Shown: piece after piece, positions 25,387-33,533 of the stretch
Layout: every line of letters begins with the position of its first letter
How positions within the stretch are numbered: the stretch's first letter is position 1
NCBI RefSeq assembly: GCF_003589745.1
Contig: NZ_CP032364.1
Span: 2,108,001 to 2,172,000 of the forward strand
Length of the DNA stretch: 64,000 bases
Reading direction: 5' to 3'
From: Lachnoanaerobaculum umeaense
GTDB taxonomy: Bacteria > Bacillota > Clostridia > Lachnospirales > Lachnospiraceae
Translations under genes and position numbers: made by a program
The notes under the pieces: model-generated
Databases searched by the model: none
Told to the model about the DNA's origin: nothing
Seen by the model: the letters and a program-made list of their open reading frames with translations, nothing else

Positions 25387-27209
25387 TATAACCATCCTCC
25401 TTTATTTCCACCTGTAATCCAATCAGATTCAGTATCCTCCGCCTTGGTATTATCTTCACTTGTTTCTTCACAACCTTCTTCTCTTAAGTTCCTCACTCCC
25501 AATATCTCAGCCGCACACATGGCATATACTTCACAGTCAAGATAGTGGTTATCTATATGAGAACGCTTTGGAACCCATCTCATCACATTGCCTGCAGTTG
25601 TCTTCACCATAACCTTTTGCTCAGAGCTTAATTGATTCGCATAGTTTTCATCACAGTCCTTAAATACCATAAAAGAGCCCGGGCCGTTTTCCTTCTGCAG
25701 TCTGACAGCTATAGAGTCCTTAAAAGCACCGCCGTCACATACTACCAACTGCAGCCCATATCCCTTTTTATCCACTCTATTAAATCTATATCTTGAGTCC
25801 ATAGGGTTTGATGAACCTTTTACTGGTATTGCCCAGTCTCTATTTTCAATACAAAAGTCGTATGTATCATCAGGCCTATATCCGCTATCAATAAGACATA
25901 GGGCGACTACCATGTCCACACCGTCTTCACGCTTATATGTGTCATTCATAACTCTTTCAATATCTGAAAAACTTCGTACTTGCCCATGAGTAATATTCTG
26001 ACTGGTTGTATAAGCTCCATACGCTCTAATCGTAAAATACAAAGAATCCTGCTGCACATCCACACCGCCTACAAGCATTCTTGCCCACTTCGGAACCACA
26101 AACTCTTCCAAGTCGGTCTGTCTTTGCAGTACAAGCTTATTACTTGTGGCAATCCTTGTATCTTCCCATGCTTCACCAAGCCATGAGTTGGTAAAGTTCT
26201 GAAGCTTCTCCGGATCTTTATAACTGTCTAGGAACTCTTCCACTATATCGGACCATTTAAGAAATACTGAATAAAGAGAACTTATCCAGAATCCTACACT
26301 CTTTGCAGCCACTCCATTACCTCTCTTCTTCACCACCCTCCATTCACCGCTTCTAAGCATCTTCATCTTGTCTGAATCTGTAATAAAACAGCCGCACTCC
26401 TGGCATACATACTTTGCGGTCTGTGCCCTTTCGTAGTTGCTCATCTTCTTTTCATCATCCTTACAGAACTTTATCTGATCAAATACAAACTCTATCCACT
26501 CTCCACAGTGCGGACACTGCACAAAGTAATGTTTGACCTCGTCTGCTCCGTCATGTAGCTCCCAGATATAATTACTCTTGATAGTCGGTGTGCTTGCAGC
26601 AAAGACCTTCTCAGTAGGCCTGAATGTCTTAGTTCTTTCCAGCGCAAGATTATAAGGACTTGCTTCTTTTTTCGTGGCACCACCCATCTTATCTATCTCA
26701 TCAAAAAACAGATACTTTATAGGCTTTGAAGCCAACTTACTTGGAGATCCTGCTCCGGTAAGATATATAGGCATATGAGTAAATCTAAGCTCCAGCTCCT
26801 TTGATTTTGTCTCTTTGAACATCTTCTTTATTTCCGGAACAAGTCTGAATGCAGGCTTTAAGTTGTCATTGGATATATTCTTGGCCAGATCGTCACTTGG
26901 ATAGACTATCATCGTTGGTGCCGGAGTCTGCATAATGATATACATAATCATATTTACCATTGCGCTGGTTCCACCTATCTGACTGGCTTTGCAAAAGAAT
27001 ATTTTTCTGATATTTACATCATTAAAAGCATCCATTATCCCTACAAGGTATGGAGTAACATCATTAGACCACTTGCCGGCTAAGTTGGAGTTGGAATCAA
27101 GTACCCTGTATCTTTCTGCCCACTGGCTTACGCTTAGCTGTTTTTGTGGTTTTAGCGTTTCGCTTATTACTTTTTGAAACAGTCTTCTTGTTTTCTCTCT
27201 TGATGTCAT
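25386..27209 (-). CDS. terL: Terminase large subunit (lambda gpA / GpA family)
   Basis: 607 residues. An N-terminal GpA signature (LSVSQWAERYRVLDSNSNLAGKW), a Walker-like ATPase region (FFCKASQIGGTSAMVNMIMY), acidic Walker B (YLFFDEIDKM), a zinc-type CPHCGEW...CQECGC motif, and a nuclease half with GGVDVQQDSLYFTIRAYG and an LIDSGYRPDDTYDF acidic site. It packages DNA from concatemers, likely by cos cleavage as in lambda-type terminases. It overlaps terS by 113 bp; no closer start keeps the conserved N terminus. Confidence 0.95.
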   Translation of the reverse strand: MTSREKTRRLFQKVISETLKPQKQLSVSQWAERYRVLDSNSNLAGKWSNDVTPYLVGIMDAFNDVNIRKIFFCKASQIGGTSAMVNMIMYIIMQTPAPTMIVYPSDDLAKNISNDNLKPAFRLVPEIKKMFKETKSKELELRFTHMPIYLTGAGSPSKLASKPIKYLFFDEIDKMGGATKKEASPYNLALERTKTFRPTEKVFAASTPTIKSNYIWELHDGADEVKHYFVQCPHCGEWIEFVFDQIKFCKDDEKKMSNYERAQTAKYVCQECGCFITDSDKMKMLRSGEWRVVKKRGNGVAAKSVGFWISSLYSVFLKWSDIVEEFLDSYKDPEKLQNFTNSWLGEAWEDTRIATSNKLVLQRQTDLEEFVVPKWARMLVGGVDVQQDSLYFTIRAYGAYTTSQNITHGQVRSFSDIERVMNDTYKREDGVDMVVALCLIDSGYRPDDTYDFCIENRDWAIPVKGSSNPMDSRYRFNRVDKKGYGLQLVVCDGGAFKDSIAVRLQKENGPGSFMVFKDCDENYANQLSSEQKVMVKTTAGNVMRWVPKRSHIDNHYLDCEVYAMCAAEILGVRNLREEGCEETSEDNTKAEDTESDWITGGNKGGWL

Positions 27210-27729
27210 CCTCTTCCTCTACTTCTTCTAAATCATCCTCATTCAAATCAATATTTTTTCTCTTCCTGCTAATCTTATTCGGATCGTATCCGGAAAGTTC
27301 ATTCAAAGCTATGTCTATTTCCTCTTCCACCTTCTTTATTGCCACATTGGTATCGGTCTCTCCCATGATCTCCATAGCCAGCTTTGAGGGCAATGTTGAC
27401 AGCTTATTTTTGAAACTTACCAGCATATTTGACAGGAACTCTTCCACATCTTCAGACCTGTGAGTTTCAGCCTTATATTCTCTTAACTTTTCAAGACTCA
27501 TCTGTATCTTTATCTCTTCATGTCTGGCCTTTAAAGCCTCTAAATTCAAGCCTTTCGCCCTACTTGAGTCCAGGTCCAGTTTATATTCAATATACTCTTT
27601 TATACATGTACTTAACTCGTATTTTCCCGACTCATTTCTTTCAAATATTCCACATTTCTTAGTCAAATCTCTTATAGTCCTTGGCTCTACTCCAAGACAC
27701 TCCGCCAGCTCCTTTTGATTAACTGTCAT
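27097..27729 (-). CDS. terS: Terminase small subunit (Nu1-like winged HTH)
   Basis: 210 residues. The N terminus is a DNA-binding HTH (VNQKELAECLGVEPRTIRDLTKKCGIFER). A coiled-coil middle follows (LEALKARHEEIKIQMSLEKLREYKAETHR), then an acidic linker and a lysine/arginine-rich C terminus (KTVSKSNKRNAKTTKTAKRK). It recognises the packaging site and recruits TerL. It is the first gene of the late operon. A ribosome site (AAAGGAGGGGGG) lies about 11 bp ahead. Confidence 0.88.
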   Translation of the reverse strand: MTVNQKELAECLGVEPRTIRDLTKKCGIFERNESGKYELSTCIKEYIEYKLDLDSSRAKGLNLEALKARHEEIKIQMSLEKLREYKAETHRSEDVEEFLSNMLVSFKNKLSTLPSKLAMEIMGETDTNVAIKKVEEEIDIALNELSGYDPNKISRKRKNIDLNEDDLEEVEEEDDIKRENKKTVSKSNKRNAKTTKTAKRKPVGRKIQGT

Positions 27730-27913
27730 CAGCCACTATCCCCCCTCCTTTCCAAGGGAAGGAAATCCCATTTTTTTCACTTTTTTTAAAGCCAAATCGG
27801 CCGCACCTCTTTGCCCCGCATAGGGGATATACCCCCGGGAGTACCTTGTGCATTTTGTACATATTTCGCCTTATTTCACGATATTTTATTATATTATTTG
27901 TGCAATATTACAA

Positions 27914-27941
27914 CAAAAAAGCTCTCATACACTGAGAGCTT
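27914..27941 (-). terminator. Strong hairpin terminator just downstream of late promoter 1
   Basis: Perfect 9-bp stem AAGCTCTCA (27919-27927) / TGAGAGCTT (27933-27941), 5-base loop, minus-strand tail TTTTTTG. It lies about 60 bp after the -10 of the putative late promoter and 185 bp before terS. Confidence 0.8.
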
Positions 27942-28000
27942 CCTAAAAGGGGTATACATGAAATAGCAAACAAGAAGTATCTATTCCTTGTCACTGTATA

Positions 28001-28036
28001 AGTATATCATATACAATTGGACAAAAGTGAGACATC
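28001..28036 (-). promoter_or_regulatory. Putative late promoter 1 with activator box
   Basis: On the minus strand: extended -10 TATGATATACT (28001-28011), then 9 bp from the -10 hexamer the same box as at 23101-23120 (here 28017-28036, plus strand TTGGACAAAAGTGAGACATC). The absence of a good -35 and the conserved box fit activation by a phage late regulator, for which the ArpU/DUF1492-like protein at 28820 is the best local candidate. Confidence 0.7.
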
Positions 28037-28103
28037 TTTATCATCTGCTACTTCTTGGATTTATAAAGTTAAAGACCACATAAGCATGCGGCCTTTAATA
28101 ACT

Positions 28104-28502
28104 CTACTCTATTTTTAAAATATTCTTCAATCCATCTTGCAACACTTGAGAGAAATTTATATTATTATCACTTGCCATCTTCTCCAACCAATACGGTATT
28201 GTGCAATTCTTCTTTACAGTCTTGTTACTGTAATATCTTTCATAGAATGCCGTATCGGCGGCAATATAAGATACAAATTCATTATTTGCTACATTAACAC
28301 TTTTTATGTCACTTGGCTTTGGTATTTCTTTTTTATCCTGTTCTAAATCATACAACATCAACGTCAATGCATCTGCTGCCATTTCAAAGCCTTCTTGTAA
28401 ATTCTCCGAACATGTGTGGCATCCTTGTATGTCCGGAAATGCTATACTATACCCTCCATTGTCCTCTTTTGTGAATATAGCCGGATAAACATATTTCGCC
28501 AT
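28104..28502 (-). CDS. hicB: HicB-family antitoxin (locus 2)
   Basis: 132 residues from ATG 28500-28502 with GGAGG 7 bp ahead. HicB fold: KYVYPAIFTKEDNGGYSIAFPDIQGCHTCSENLQEGFEMAADAL in pieces; the C-terminal DNA-binding part is CTIPYWLEKMASDNNINFSQVLQDGLK. It pairs with the hicA 61 bp upstream. It resembles the locus 1 HicB in layout, but the operators differ (see 28772). Confidence 0.9.
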   Translation of the reverse strand: MAKYVYPAIFTKEDNGGYSIAFPDIQGCHTCSENLQEGFEMAADALTLMLYDLEQDKKEIPKPSDIKSVNVANNEFVSYIAADTAFYERYYSNKTVKKNCTIPYWLEKMASDNNINFSQVLQDGLKNILKIE

Positions 28503-28562
28503 CAATATACCTCCTTAATTTTACGAGATAAGCAAAACTAAAAATGTTCAAATGCAAGGGCT

Positions 28563-28745
28563 TTATTTAAGCCCTGCATCCTTTAAGATTTTATTTAGTG
28601 TTCCTACGGTTATTTCTTTTGCATGCCTTGGAACTTCAAACATATTTTGTGTTATTGGGCTAATCCATATTTCATGTCTTGTTCCTTCCCTTTTTAAATA
28701 ACAACCACTTTTCTTTAAAATCTTTATCAGTTCTCCTTTTTTCAT
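28563..28745 (-). CDS. hicA: HicA-family toxin (locus 2)
   Basis: 60 residues: KKGELIKILKKSGCYLKREGTRHEIWISPITQNMFEVPRHAKEI in pieces, then GTLNKILKDAGLK. The active His is in TRHEIW. It is an mRNA interferase like the locus 1 toxin but distinctly different in sequence. Both loci are leftward, inside one prophage. Confidence 0.92.
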   Translation of the reverse strand: MKKGELIKILKKSGCYLKREGTRHEIWISPITQNMFEVPRHAKEITVGTLNKILKDAGLK

Positions 28746-28771
28746 GTTTTGCTTACCTCCTTATGTTTTAT

Positions 28772-28800
28772 ATTATACGCATTATTATGCGTATTGTCAA
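28772..28800 (-). promoter_or_regulatory. hicAB locus 2 promoter with perfect palindromic operator
   Basis: On the minus strand: -35 TTGACA (28795-28800), 17-bp spacer, -10 TATAAT (28772-28777), a perfect consensus. The spacer is the palindrome ATACGCATTATTATGCGTAT (28775-28794) with 8-bp arms, a likely HicB operator. Locus 1 uses a different, directly repeated operator, so cross-regulation is unlikely. Confidence 0.8.
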
Positions 28801-28819
28801 GAGGTTTTTATATTTTATT

Positions 28820-29221
28820 TTACATTGTTTTAATATATGCATTGAGAGCTTTTACATGTAGCTTTCTCAAGTAAGATACTTCATAGTGCATCTCTCTTTT
28901 TATTGCTTCAAAGCTCTTTCCTTCAATGTATCTTTTATACAGTACTTGGATATACTCTTCCTTGTCAGTTTGATGTATCCTATCAATTATCTGCTGCCTC
29001 TCTGATATATACAAACTCATTGCCTTATCAATTTCTTTCTGTATCCTGTCACGCTCAAGTACTGTCGCTTCAAGTCCGCCGCTACCTGTAGATTTCTGAA
29101 CTCTTTCATCTGACTGGATGTTTCTTGTAATACCAAGCAACGATTCTTTCTCCCTATACAGCTGATAAATCTTTAAACAAAGCTTTCGTACCTCAAGCAG
29201 CTCAGCCTTGGCAGAATTCAT
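28820..29221 (-). CDS. ArpU/DUF1492-like sigma-factor-type phage regulator
   Basis: 133 residues. A coiled-coil N-terminal half (KAELLEVRKLCLKIYQLYREKESL, later LERDRIQKEIDKAMSLYISERQQIIDRI) and a C-terminal sigma-region-4-like HTH (VLYKRYIEGKSFEAIKREMHYEVSYLRKLHVKAL). Such proteins control late transcription in Firmicute phages. It is the last early gene before the late region, and two matched promoter boxes lie downstream. That makes it the candidate activator of the late promoters. Confidence 0.78.
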   Translation of the reverse strand: MNSAKAELLEVRKLCLKIYQLYREKESLLGITRNIQSDERVQKSTGSGGLEATVLERDRIQKEIDKAMSLYISERQQIIDRIHQTDKEEYIQVLYKRYIEGKSFEAIKREMHYEVSYLRKLHVKALNAYIKTM

Positions 29222-29242
29222 ATAGCATCACCTCCTTCACTT

Positions 29243-29500
29243 TTAGCCAATTCTTTCTTCCAGAACTTTTATTACCTGTGCCATCTTTGTCGATCCTATA
29301 CCTTTTATATTTGCCAATTCAACTTTTATCAGTTCAATATTCAAGTCTTTCTTCTCATTTCTGTTCTTTGCTTCTTCAATACCGCTATCGAAACCATCCT
29401 TGTATATGCTCCTGATATAATTATTCATTTGAGTATGGTCGTATCTTTTTATCCTCTCATACTCTCTGCGATTTATTGCTACATCTTTTTGCTTTGCCAT
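29243..29500 (-). CDS. Small phage protein with helix-hairpin-helix-like tail
   Basis: 85 residues, charged and mostly helical (REYERIKRYDHTQMNNYIRSIYKDGFDSGIEEAKNR in pieces). The C terminus VELANIKGIGSTKMAQVIKVLEER contains a helix-hairpin-helix-like 'IKGIGSTKM' turn, which often binds DNA non-specifically. No catalytic domain is seen. It lies in the early operon, 2 bp from its upstream neighbour. Confidence 0.65.
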   Translation of the reverse strand: MAKQKDVAINRREYERIKRYDHTQMNNYIRSIYKDGFDSGIEEAKNRNEKKDLNIELIKVELANIKGIGSTKMAQVIKVLEERIG

Positions 29501-29502
29501 AT

Positions 29503-30105
29503 CTATTCCTCATATCTTTCAAGTTTTATTGTCTTAAGCAATTCTAATAACTCATTTGTGTAATTTTCGGAAATATCACGTTTTATTTCCAAAGTACCGG
29601 CATTTGTATACCACCTGAGACTTGATCCTTCATCATTGCTTATTGGACCTTCAACACCTGTTTCTCCCGCCTTTGTATCTACCAAGTTTCTCGCTATCAT
29701 ATTTAAATATTCTTGATTATACAGCCTTATTGTGTTATCGTTTCCCTCTGATTGAATAACTCTATATATCTTTTCTATAGTTAAACTAGAAACAAAGTAC
29801 TGACTATATCCACGATCTTCTGTGTAATCATTATTCAATATAGATATATCTACCATGGTATCCATCTCATATTGTTGACCTGCTCCTTCTCCATATAAAA
29901 TTGATTCTGTTCGTTCCGGCAAATCACCCACCAATTTAACTAGAGCCCCCTTGACTTCTTTACTTATAAAATCCTTATATATAGCAAGTGTCCAAGAGGG
30001 AGTATCTATGACCAAATCATCATCTATACTTTTATATATTCTCAATGCGTGATACTTATATGATTTCTTTATTTGCTTTTCAAATACCGATTGCTTTATA
30101 AACAT
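29503..30105 (-). CDS. Early-region phage hypothetical protein
   Basis: 200 residues, mixed alpha/beta, acidic. Visible segments: KSYKYHALRIYKSIDDDLVIDTPSWTLAIYKDF, then YTEDRGYSQYFVSSLTIEKIYR and ENYTNELLELLKTIKLERYEE. No known domain recognised. It lies between ssb and the HhH-like gene, so a link to DNA metabolism is possible. Confidence 0.65.
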   Translation of the reverse strand: MFIKQSVFEKQIKKSYKYHALRIYKSIDDDLVIDTPSWTLAIYKDFISKEVKGALVKLVGDLPERTESILYGEGAGQQYEMDTMVDISILNNDYTEDRGYSQYFVSSLTIEKIYRVIQSEGNDNTIRLYNQEYLNMIARNLVDTKAGETGVEGPISNDEGSSLRWYTNAGTLEIKRDISENYTNELLELLKTIKLERYEE

Positions 30106-30131
30106 GTTATTCTCCTTCTTTCGACTCTCTT

Positions 30132-30551
30132 TTAATTAAATGGCAAGCCCTCATCATCAACTCCATCCGGGATATTCATAAATCCATCTACATCTGTATT
30201 TGAACTGTGATTACCTGTTACTTTTGTGTTTTCTCCTTTGCTGTCTGCAAACTCCTGAGTATCTATAATAATCTCAGTTGTATAAACCTTTTGGCCTTCT
30301 TTGTTGGTATAACTTCCTGTCTGAATTCTACCTGAAACCAATACTCTCATACCCTGTCTAAAATACTTCTCTGCAAATTCTCCAGCCTTGTTAAATGCAA
30401 CGCAAGGAATAAAATCTGCTGCCTGATTTCCTCCCTTTGTGGCTCTATCCACTGCCAAAGTATACCTGGCTATAGCCATACTATCCTGTCCTTGTGTATA
30501 TCTAACCTCCGGATTTCTTGTCAGCCTACCCATCAATATTACTCTGTTCAT
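30132..30551 (-). CDS. ssb: Single-stranded DNA-binding protein
   Basis: 139 residues. OB fold with the standard SSB start MNRVILMGRLTRNPEVRYTQG, then IARYTLAVDRA, ADFIPCVAFNKAGEFAEKYFRQGMRVLVSGRIQ in pieces. The C terminus ends DEGLPFN instead of the usual DDDIPF but keeps an acidic-hydrophobic tip for partner binding. It protects single-stranded intermediates, relevant if the HUH Rep drives rolling-circle replication. Confidence 0.95.
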   Translation of the reverse strand: MNRVILMGRLTRNPEVRYTQGQDSMAIARYTLAVDRATKGGNQAADFIPCVAFNKAGEFAEKYFRQGMRVLVSGRIQTGSYTNKEGQKVYTTEIIIDTQEFADSKGENTKVTGNHSSNTDVDGFMNIPDGVDDEGLPFN

Positions 30552-31162
30552 TCTATTCCTCTTTTCTTTTTGTTATTCAATATTTTCTCTTTTATCAGTT
30601 TTTTAAGCCTTATAGCATTTACGGCCACTTCTTTCTCTATGCCTTTGTATACATTTGCCCCGGCATGATTGATTACTATATTTTCCGCCCTTGTAACCAA
30701 CATCAAATTATCAAGTTTAATGTTCAAAGGATTATTATCCTTAAATATCAGATTCATACCTGCAGGAATTTTACCGTTGCTTTCTTCCCAAACAACTCTA
30801 TGCTTCAGATCCCATTTGCTCGGATCTGCAATCTTTATTTCAATGTATCCATCAACATTCACCCTCTCACTTCCTACCGGCCTGTAGTTTTGTGGGCTAT
30901 GGCCTTTTTTGAACATTGTCTTACTTAGTTTCTTGTAAACTTCCGGACTCAGCCTTTTACCTTTGTTGGCCGGTACAGATCCCTTTTTAAATCTGGTATC
31001 TCTTCCACAATTTATCTTATTATTTTTTCTGAAACTTCTTATCTGACTTACACTTATAGTTTTTCCGAATTTTTTAATAAACTCTTCAACAACTTCTGAT
31101 GCAATTCTCCCGGGAATATATTCTATCAGGAATGATTTTTCCTCTTGTGTGTATCTTATCAT
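30548..31162 (-). CDS. HNH endonuclease-like protein
   Basis: 204 residues. N-terminal HTH-like part (GRIASEVVEEFIKKFGKTISVSQIRSFRKNNKI) and a central HNH nuclease segment: DLKHRVVWEESNGKIPAGMNLIFKDNNPLNIKLDNLMLVTRAENIVIN in pieces, with the conserved His (KHR) and the N..NI.L.NL pattern. Such proteins are either homing-type or recombination nucleases in phages. It overlaps ssb by 4 bp, so it is not a recent free-standing insertion. Confidence 0.85.
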   Translation of the reverse strand: MIRYTQEEKSFLIEYIPGRIASEVVEEFIKKFGKTISVSQIRSFRKNNKINCGRDTRFKKGSVPANKGKRLSPEVYKKLSKTMFKKGHSPQNYRPVGSERVNVDGYIEIKIADPSKWDLKHRVVWEESNGKIPAGMNLIFKDNNPLNIKLDNLMLVTRAENIVINHAGANVYKGIEKEVAVNAIRLKKLIKEKILNNKKKRGIE

Positions 31163-31404
31163 TTGTTCTCCGAAGTAATTCCAAGCATGGGCAGGTCAAC
31201 TTTTTGTCCTCCACCTTGATCATCAATATGCTTTCTAGCACTAAGTGCAAGATGGCCATTCTCTATAATCGTCTTCGCTATTTTCTGTACTGCATCACTT
31301 CTCTTTATTTCTTTTTCAAGTTGTTCATCTGTCAGATCATCATCTGTTATTCTTTCTATTGACTCAAATAAGTAATTATTTAAATCCACCAATGTATTCT
31401 TCAT
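31159..31404 (-). CDS. Conserved early phage protein
   Basis: 81 residues from the ATG at 31402-31404, supported by GGTAAAGGAGAAACAA. The frame stays open to 31473, but that extension has no ribosome site. Helical and acidic: KNTLVDLNNYLFESIERI, DDDLTDEQLEKEIKRSDAV, AKTIIENGHLAL. I recall similar proteins as common in early regions of Clostridia phages; no function is known to me. Confidence 0.72.
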   Translation of the reverse strand: MKNTLVDLNNYLFESIERITDDDLTDEQLEKEIKRSDAVQKIAKTIIENGHLALSARKHIDDQGGGQKVDLPMLGITSENK

Positions 31405-31473
31405 TTGTTTCTCCTTTACCTTTTCTTTGTTTGGTTTCCATATTGTATTGCTTTTCATACTTTTCTTTTCCAT

Positions 31474-32469
31474 CTACACAACATACTTTTCATGTGCTAT
31501 TTCCAAGTTTCTCTCATCAAGATCCAGGTAAATTTGAGTTGTTGATAACTCTTCATGCCCTAACATCTTGCTCACTTGTTCTATAGGCATTCCTCTTTTT
31601 AATGCCATAGTTGCACATGTTCTTCTGAACCTATGTGGATGAACATTTCTAACCCCAGTTCTTTCCCCAAGCCTTCTACAAAAGCTTTCTACTGCTCCAC
31701 TACTCATATGCTCTGTACTGTTTATATACCTTGTGCTTGGTAATATATAAGGATTGATTATTGTATCAATATCTCTCATGTGTTCATCAAGCGTAAGGCG
31801 TGCCTGTGCATTCAGGTAAACCATCCTCTCTTTATTACCTTTACCCAAAACAGTTATTCTTCTACCTTCTATATCTTCAACTTTTATAGATACAAGTTCT
31901 GAAACTCTACATCCGGTACTTAGTAGCATGTCAACAATGAGCCTTTCACTCACTGTCTTACATCCTTGTCTCAGCTTGAGTACTTCTACATCTGAAAAGG
32001 CCTTTTTCTGCTTTTTAGCTACTTTGATGCTTCCAATTTTCCTTACTGGATTAGTAGGTATTATTCCTTCAACTGTCAAAAACTCAAAAAAAGTCCTCAG
32101 ATATCTAAGGTTGTTTGATACAGTTACTTTAGATACTTTATCTTTGTGCTCCCTTACCGCAAGGTAATATAATATATCGTCTGAGCTTACATCTTCTGCG
32201 GATTTCCCTATTGTGTTTAACATCCTTGGTATTTCACCTGAATACTGAGCTAATGTTCTCTCGGATAATCCTTGCACAGTCTTTGTCATTATGAACTTTT
32301 TAAAATACCATTCATTTTTGTTTTCTTCCCTTATGACTATATCTGTATTTTCAAGCTTTATGCTGTATCCATGCATAATCATATATAGTTTTGATTTCAG
32401 CTCTCCAACGTCCATATCAACATCTGCTGCCAGTTCCATAACTATCTCAGATATTAATTCATCTTTCAT
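31474..32469 (-). CDS. Tyrosine recombinase, tandem copy B
   Basis: 331 residues from ATG 32467-32469 with AAGGGGAAGG just ahead. An in-frame GTG at 32484 is less likely. Core-binding domain: KFIMTKTVQGLSERTLAQYSGEIPRMLNTIGK. Catalytic residues are visible: Arg in LSTGCRVSELV, His-x-x-Arg in HPHRFRRT, His in LGHEEL and Tyr in TTQIYLDL. It is a close paralogue of the gene just upstream (32484-33533), sharing the N terminus MKDELIS and most motifs. It is probably a working XerC/D-type recombinase, but it is away from att, so its target is unknown. Confidence 0.92.
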   Translation of the reverse strand: MKDELISEIVMELAADVDMDVGELKSKLYMIMHGYSIKLENTDIVIREENKNEWYFKKFIMTKTVQGLSERTLAQYSGEIPRMLNTIGKSAEDVSSDDILYYLAVREHKDKVSKVTVSNNLRYLRTFFEFLTVEGIIPTNPVRKIGSIKVAKKQKKAFSDVEVLKLRQGCKTVSERLIVDMLLSTGCRVSELVSIKVEDIEGRRITVLGKGNKERMVYLNAQARLTLDEHMRDIDTIINPYILPSTRYINSTEHMSSGAVESFCRRLGERTGVRNVHPHRFRRTCATMALKRGMPIEQVSKMLGHEELSTTQIYLDLDERNLEIAHEKYVV

Positions 32470-32483
32470 GCCTTCCCCTTTCA

Positions 32484-33533
32484 CTACAGCACATATTTCT
32501 CATGCGCTATTTCTAAATCTCTTTCACTAAGATCAAGATAAATCTGTGTAGTTGTAAGCTGCTCATGTCCAAGCATTTTACTCACCTGTTCTATAGGCAT
32601 GCCTCTTTTCAATGCCATTGTTGCACACGTACGCCTGAATCTATGTGGATGAACGCCTGTCACTCCAACTCTTTTCCCAAGTCTTCTTACTAAGTCCTCT
32701 ACTGAAGCTTTATCCATATGTCCTTCTTCATAATTTTCAGCAATTAAGTAGCCGTCACCCCTCGCTATTCCTTTTTTCATTCCTGTTGTCATGTTCATTT
32801 TAGGGAAAAGAAAAGGATTTTTAAGCTCAGGTAAGTCTTTTATATATGCCTCTACAGCCAAAATTGCTGTAGCATTCAAATAAACAATCCTTTCTTTGTT
32901 TCCTTTTCCCTTTACAATCACTTTATTGACTTCTATGTCTGCTTTTTTTATATTTACAAGCTCGCTCACTCTACACCCGGTACTAAGAAAAAGTTCAATA
33001 ATTGCTTTTTCTTTTGAATTCTTGCACCCTTGCCTTATCTTCGCCACCTCAATATCCGAAAAAGCTTTCATTTTTTTCTTTTCAAGTTTTATGGTTCCAA
33101 TCTTCCTTACAGGATTAGTTGGTATATAACCCTCAACAAATAAGTATCCAAGAAAAGAACTAAGATATCTTAATTCGTTTTTGCAAGTTACTTTAGTGCA
33201 TTTATCTTTGCACTCTCTGACTGCTAAATAGTACAATATGTCATCTGATGTTATCTCTCCTACCGGCTTACCTATTTTTCTCAATATCTTAGGTATTTCT
33301 ATACCATACAACTCAAGCGTTCTTTCTGTTAAACCTTGAACCGTTTTAGTCATTATAAATTTCTTGAACAGCCACTCATTTTTATTTTCCTCTCTTACCA
33401 CAATTTCAGTACTTTCAAGGCTCACATTATATCCGTTCATAGCTATATATAGCTTAGATTTCAGCTCACCGATATCTATACTGATATCATCTGCAATTGA
33501 TAATATTATTTTTGATATAAGTTCATCTTTCAT
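32484..33533 (-). CDS. Tyrosine recombinase, tandem copy A
   Basis: 349 residues from ATG 33531-33533, which overlaps the methylase-like stop as ATGA. The longer frame to 33668 runs inside the upstream gene and is not needed. Motifs: LSTGCRVSELV, HPHRFRRTCATMALKRGMP, LGHEQLTTTQIYLDL. Compared with copy B it has an extra stretch of about 20 residues before the active site (NMTTGMKKGIARGDGYLIAE). Coupled translation suggests the two copies are made together, as for a hetero-recombinase pair. Confidence 0.92.
   Translation of the reverse strand: MKDELISKIILSIADDISIDIGELKSKLYIAMNGYNVSLESTEIVVREENKNEWLFKKFIMTKTVQGLTERTLELYGIEIPKILRKIGKPVGEITSDDILYYLAVRECKDKCTKVTCKNELRYLSSFLGYLFVEGYIPTNPVRKIGTIKLEKKKMKAFSDIEVAKIRQGCKNSKEKAIIELFLSTGCRVSELVNIKKADIEVNKVIVKGKGNKERIVYLNATAILAVEAYIKDLPELKNPFLFPKMNMTTGMKKGIARGDGYLIAENYEEGHMDKASVEDLVRRLGKRVGVTGVHPHRFRRTCATMALKRGMPIEQVSKMLGHEQLTTTQIYLDLSERDLEIAHEKYVL

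Larger units (their letters stand above)
27730..28103. other. Late control / possible packaging-site region
   Basis: 374 bp between terS and hicB without a supported gene. It holds a GC-rich stretch next to terS (about 27800-27850), a terminator hairpin (27914-27941), and the putative late promoter and activator box (28001-28036). The stretch near terS is where lambda-like phages carry the cos or pac site, but no specific site can be named from sequence alone. Confidence 0.5.

Noticed and set aside
27730..27850. GC-rich stretch next to terS as a defined cos site
   Set aside because: The location fits, but no recognisable cos repeats or sticky-end sequence can be named from the DNA alone.
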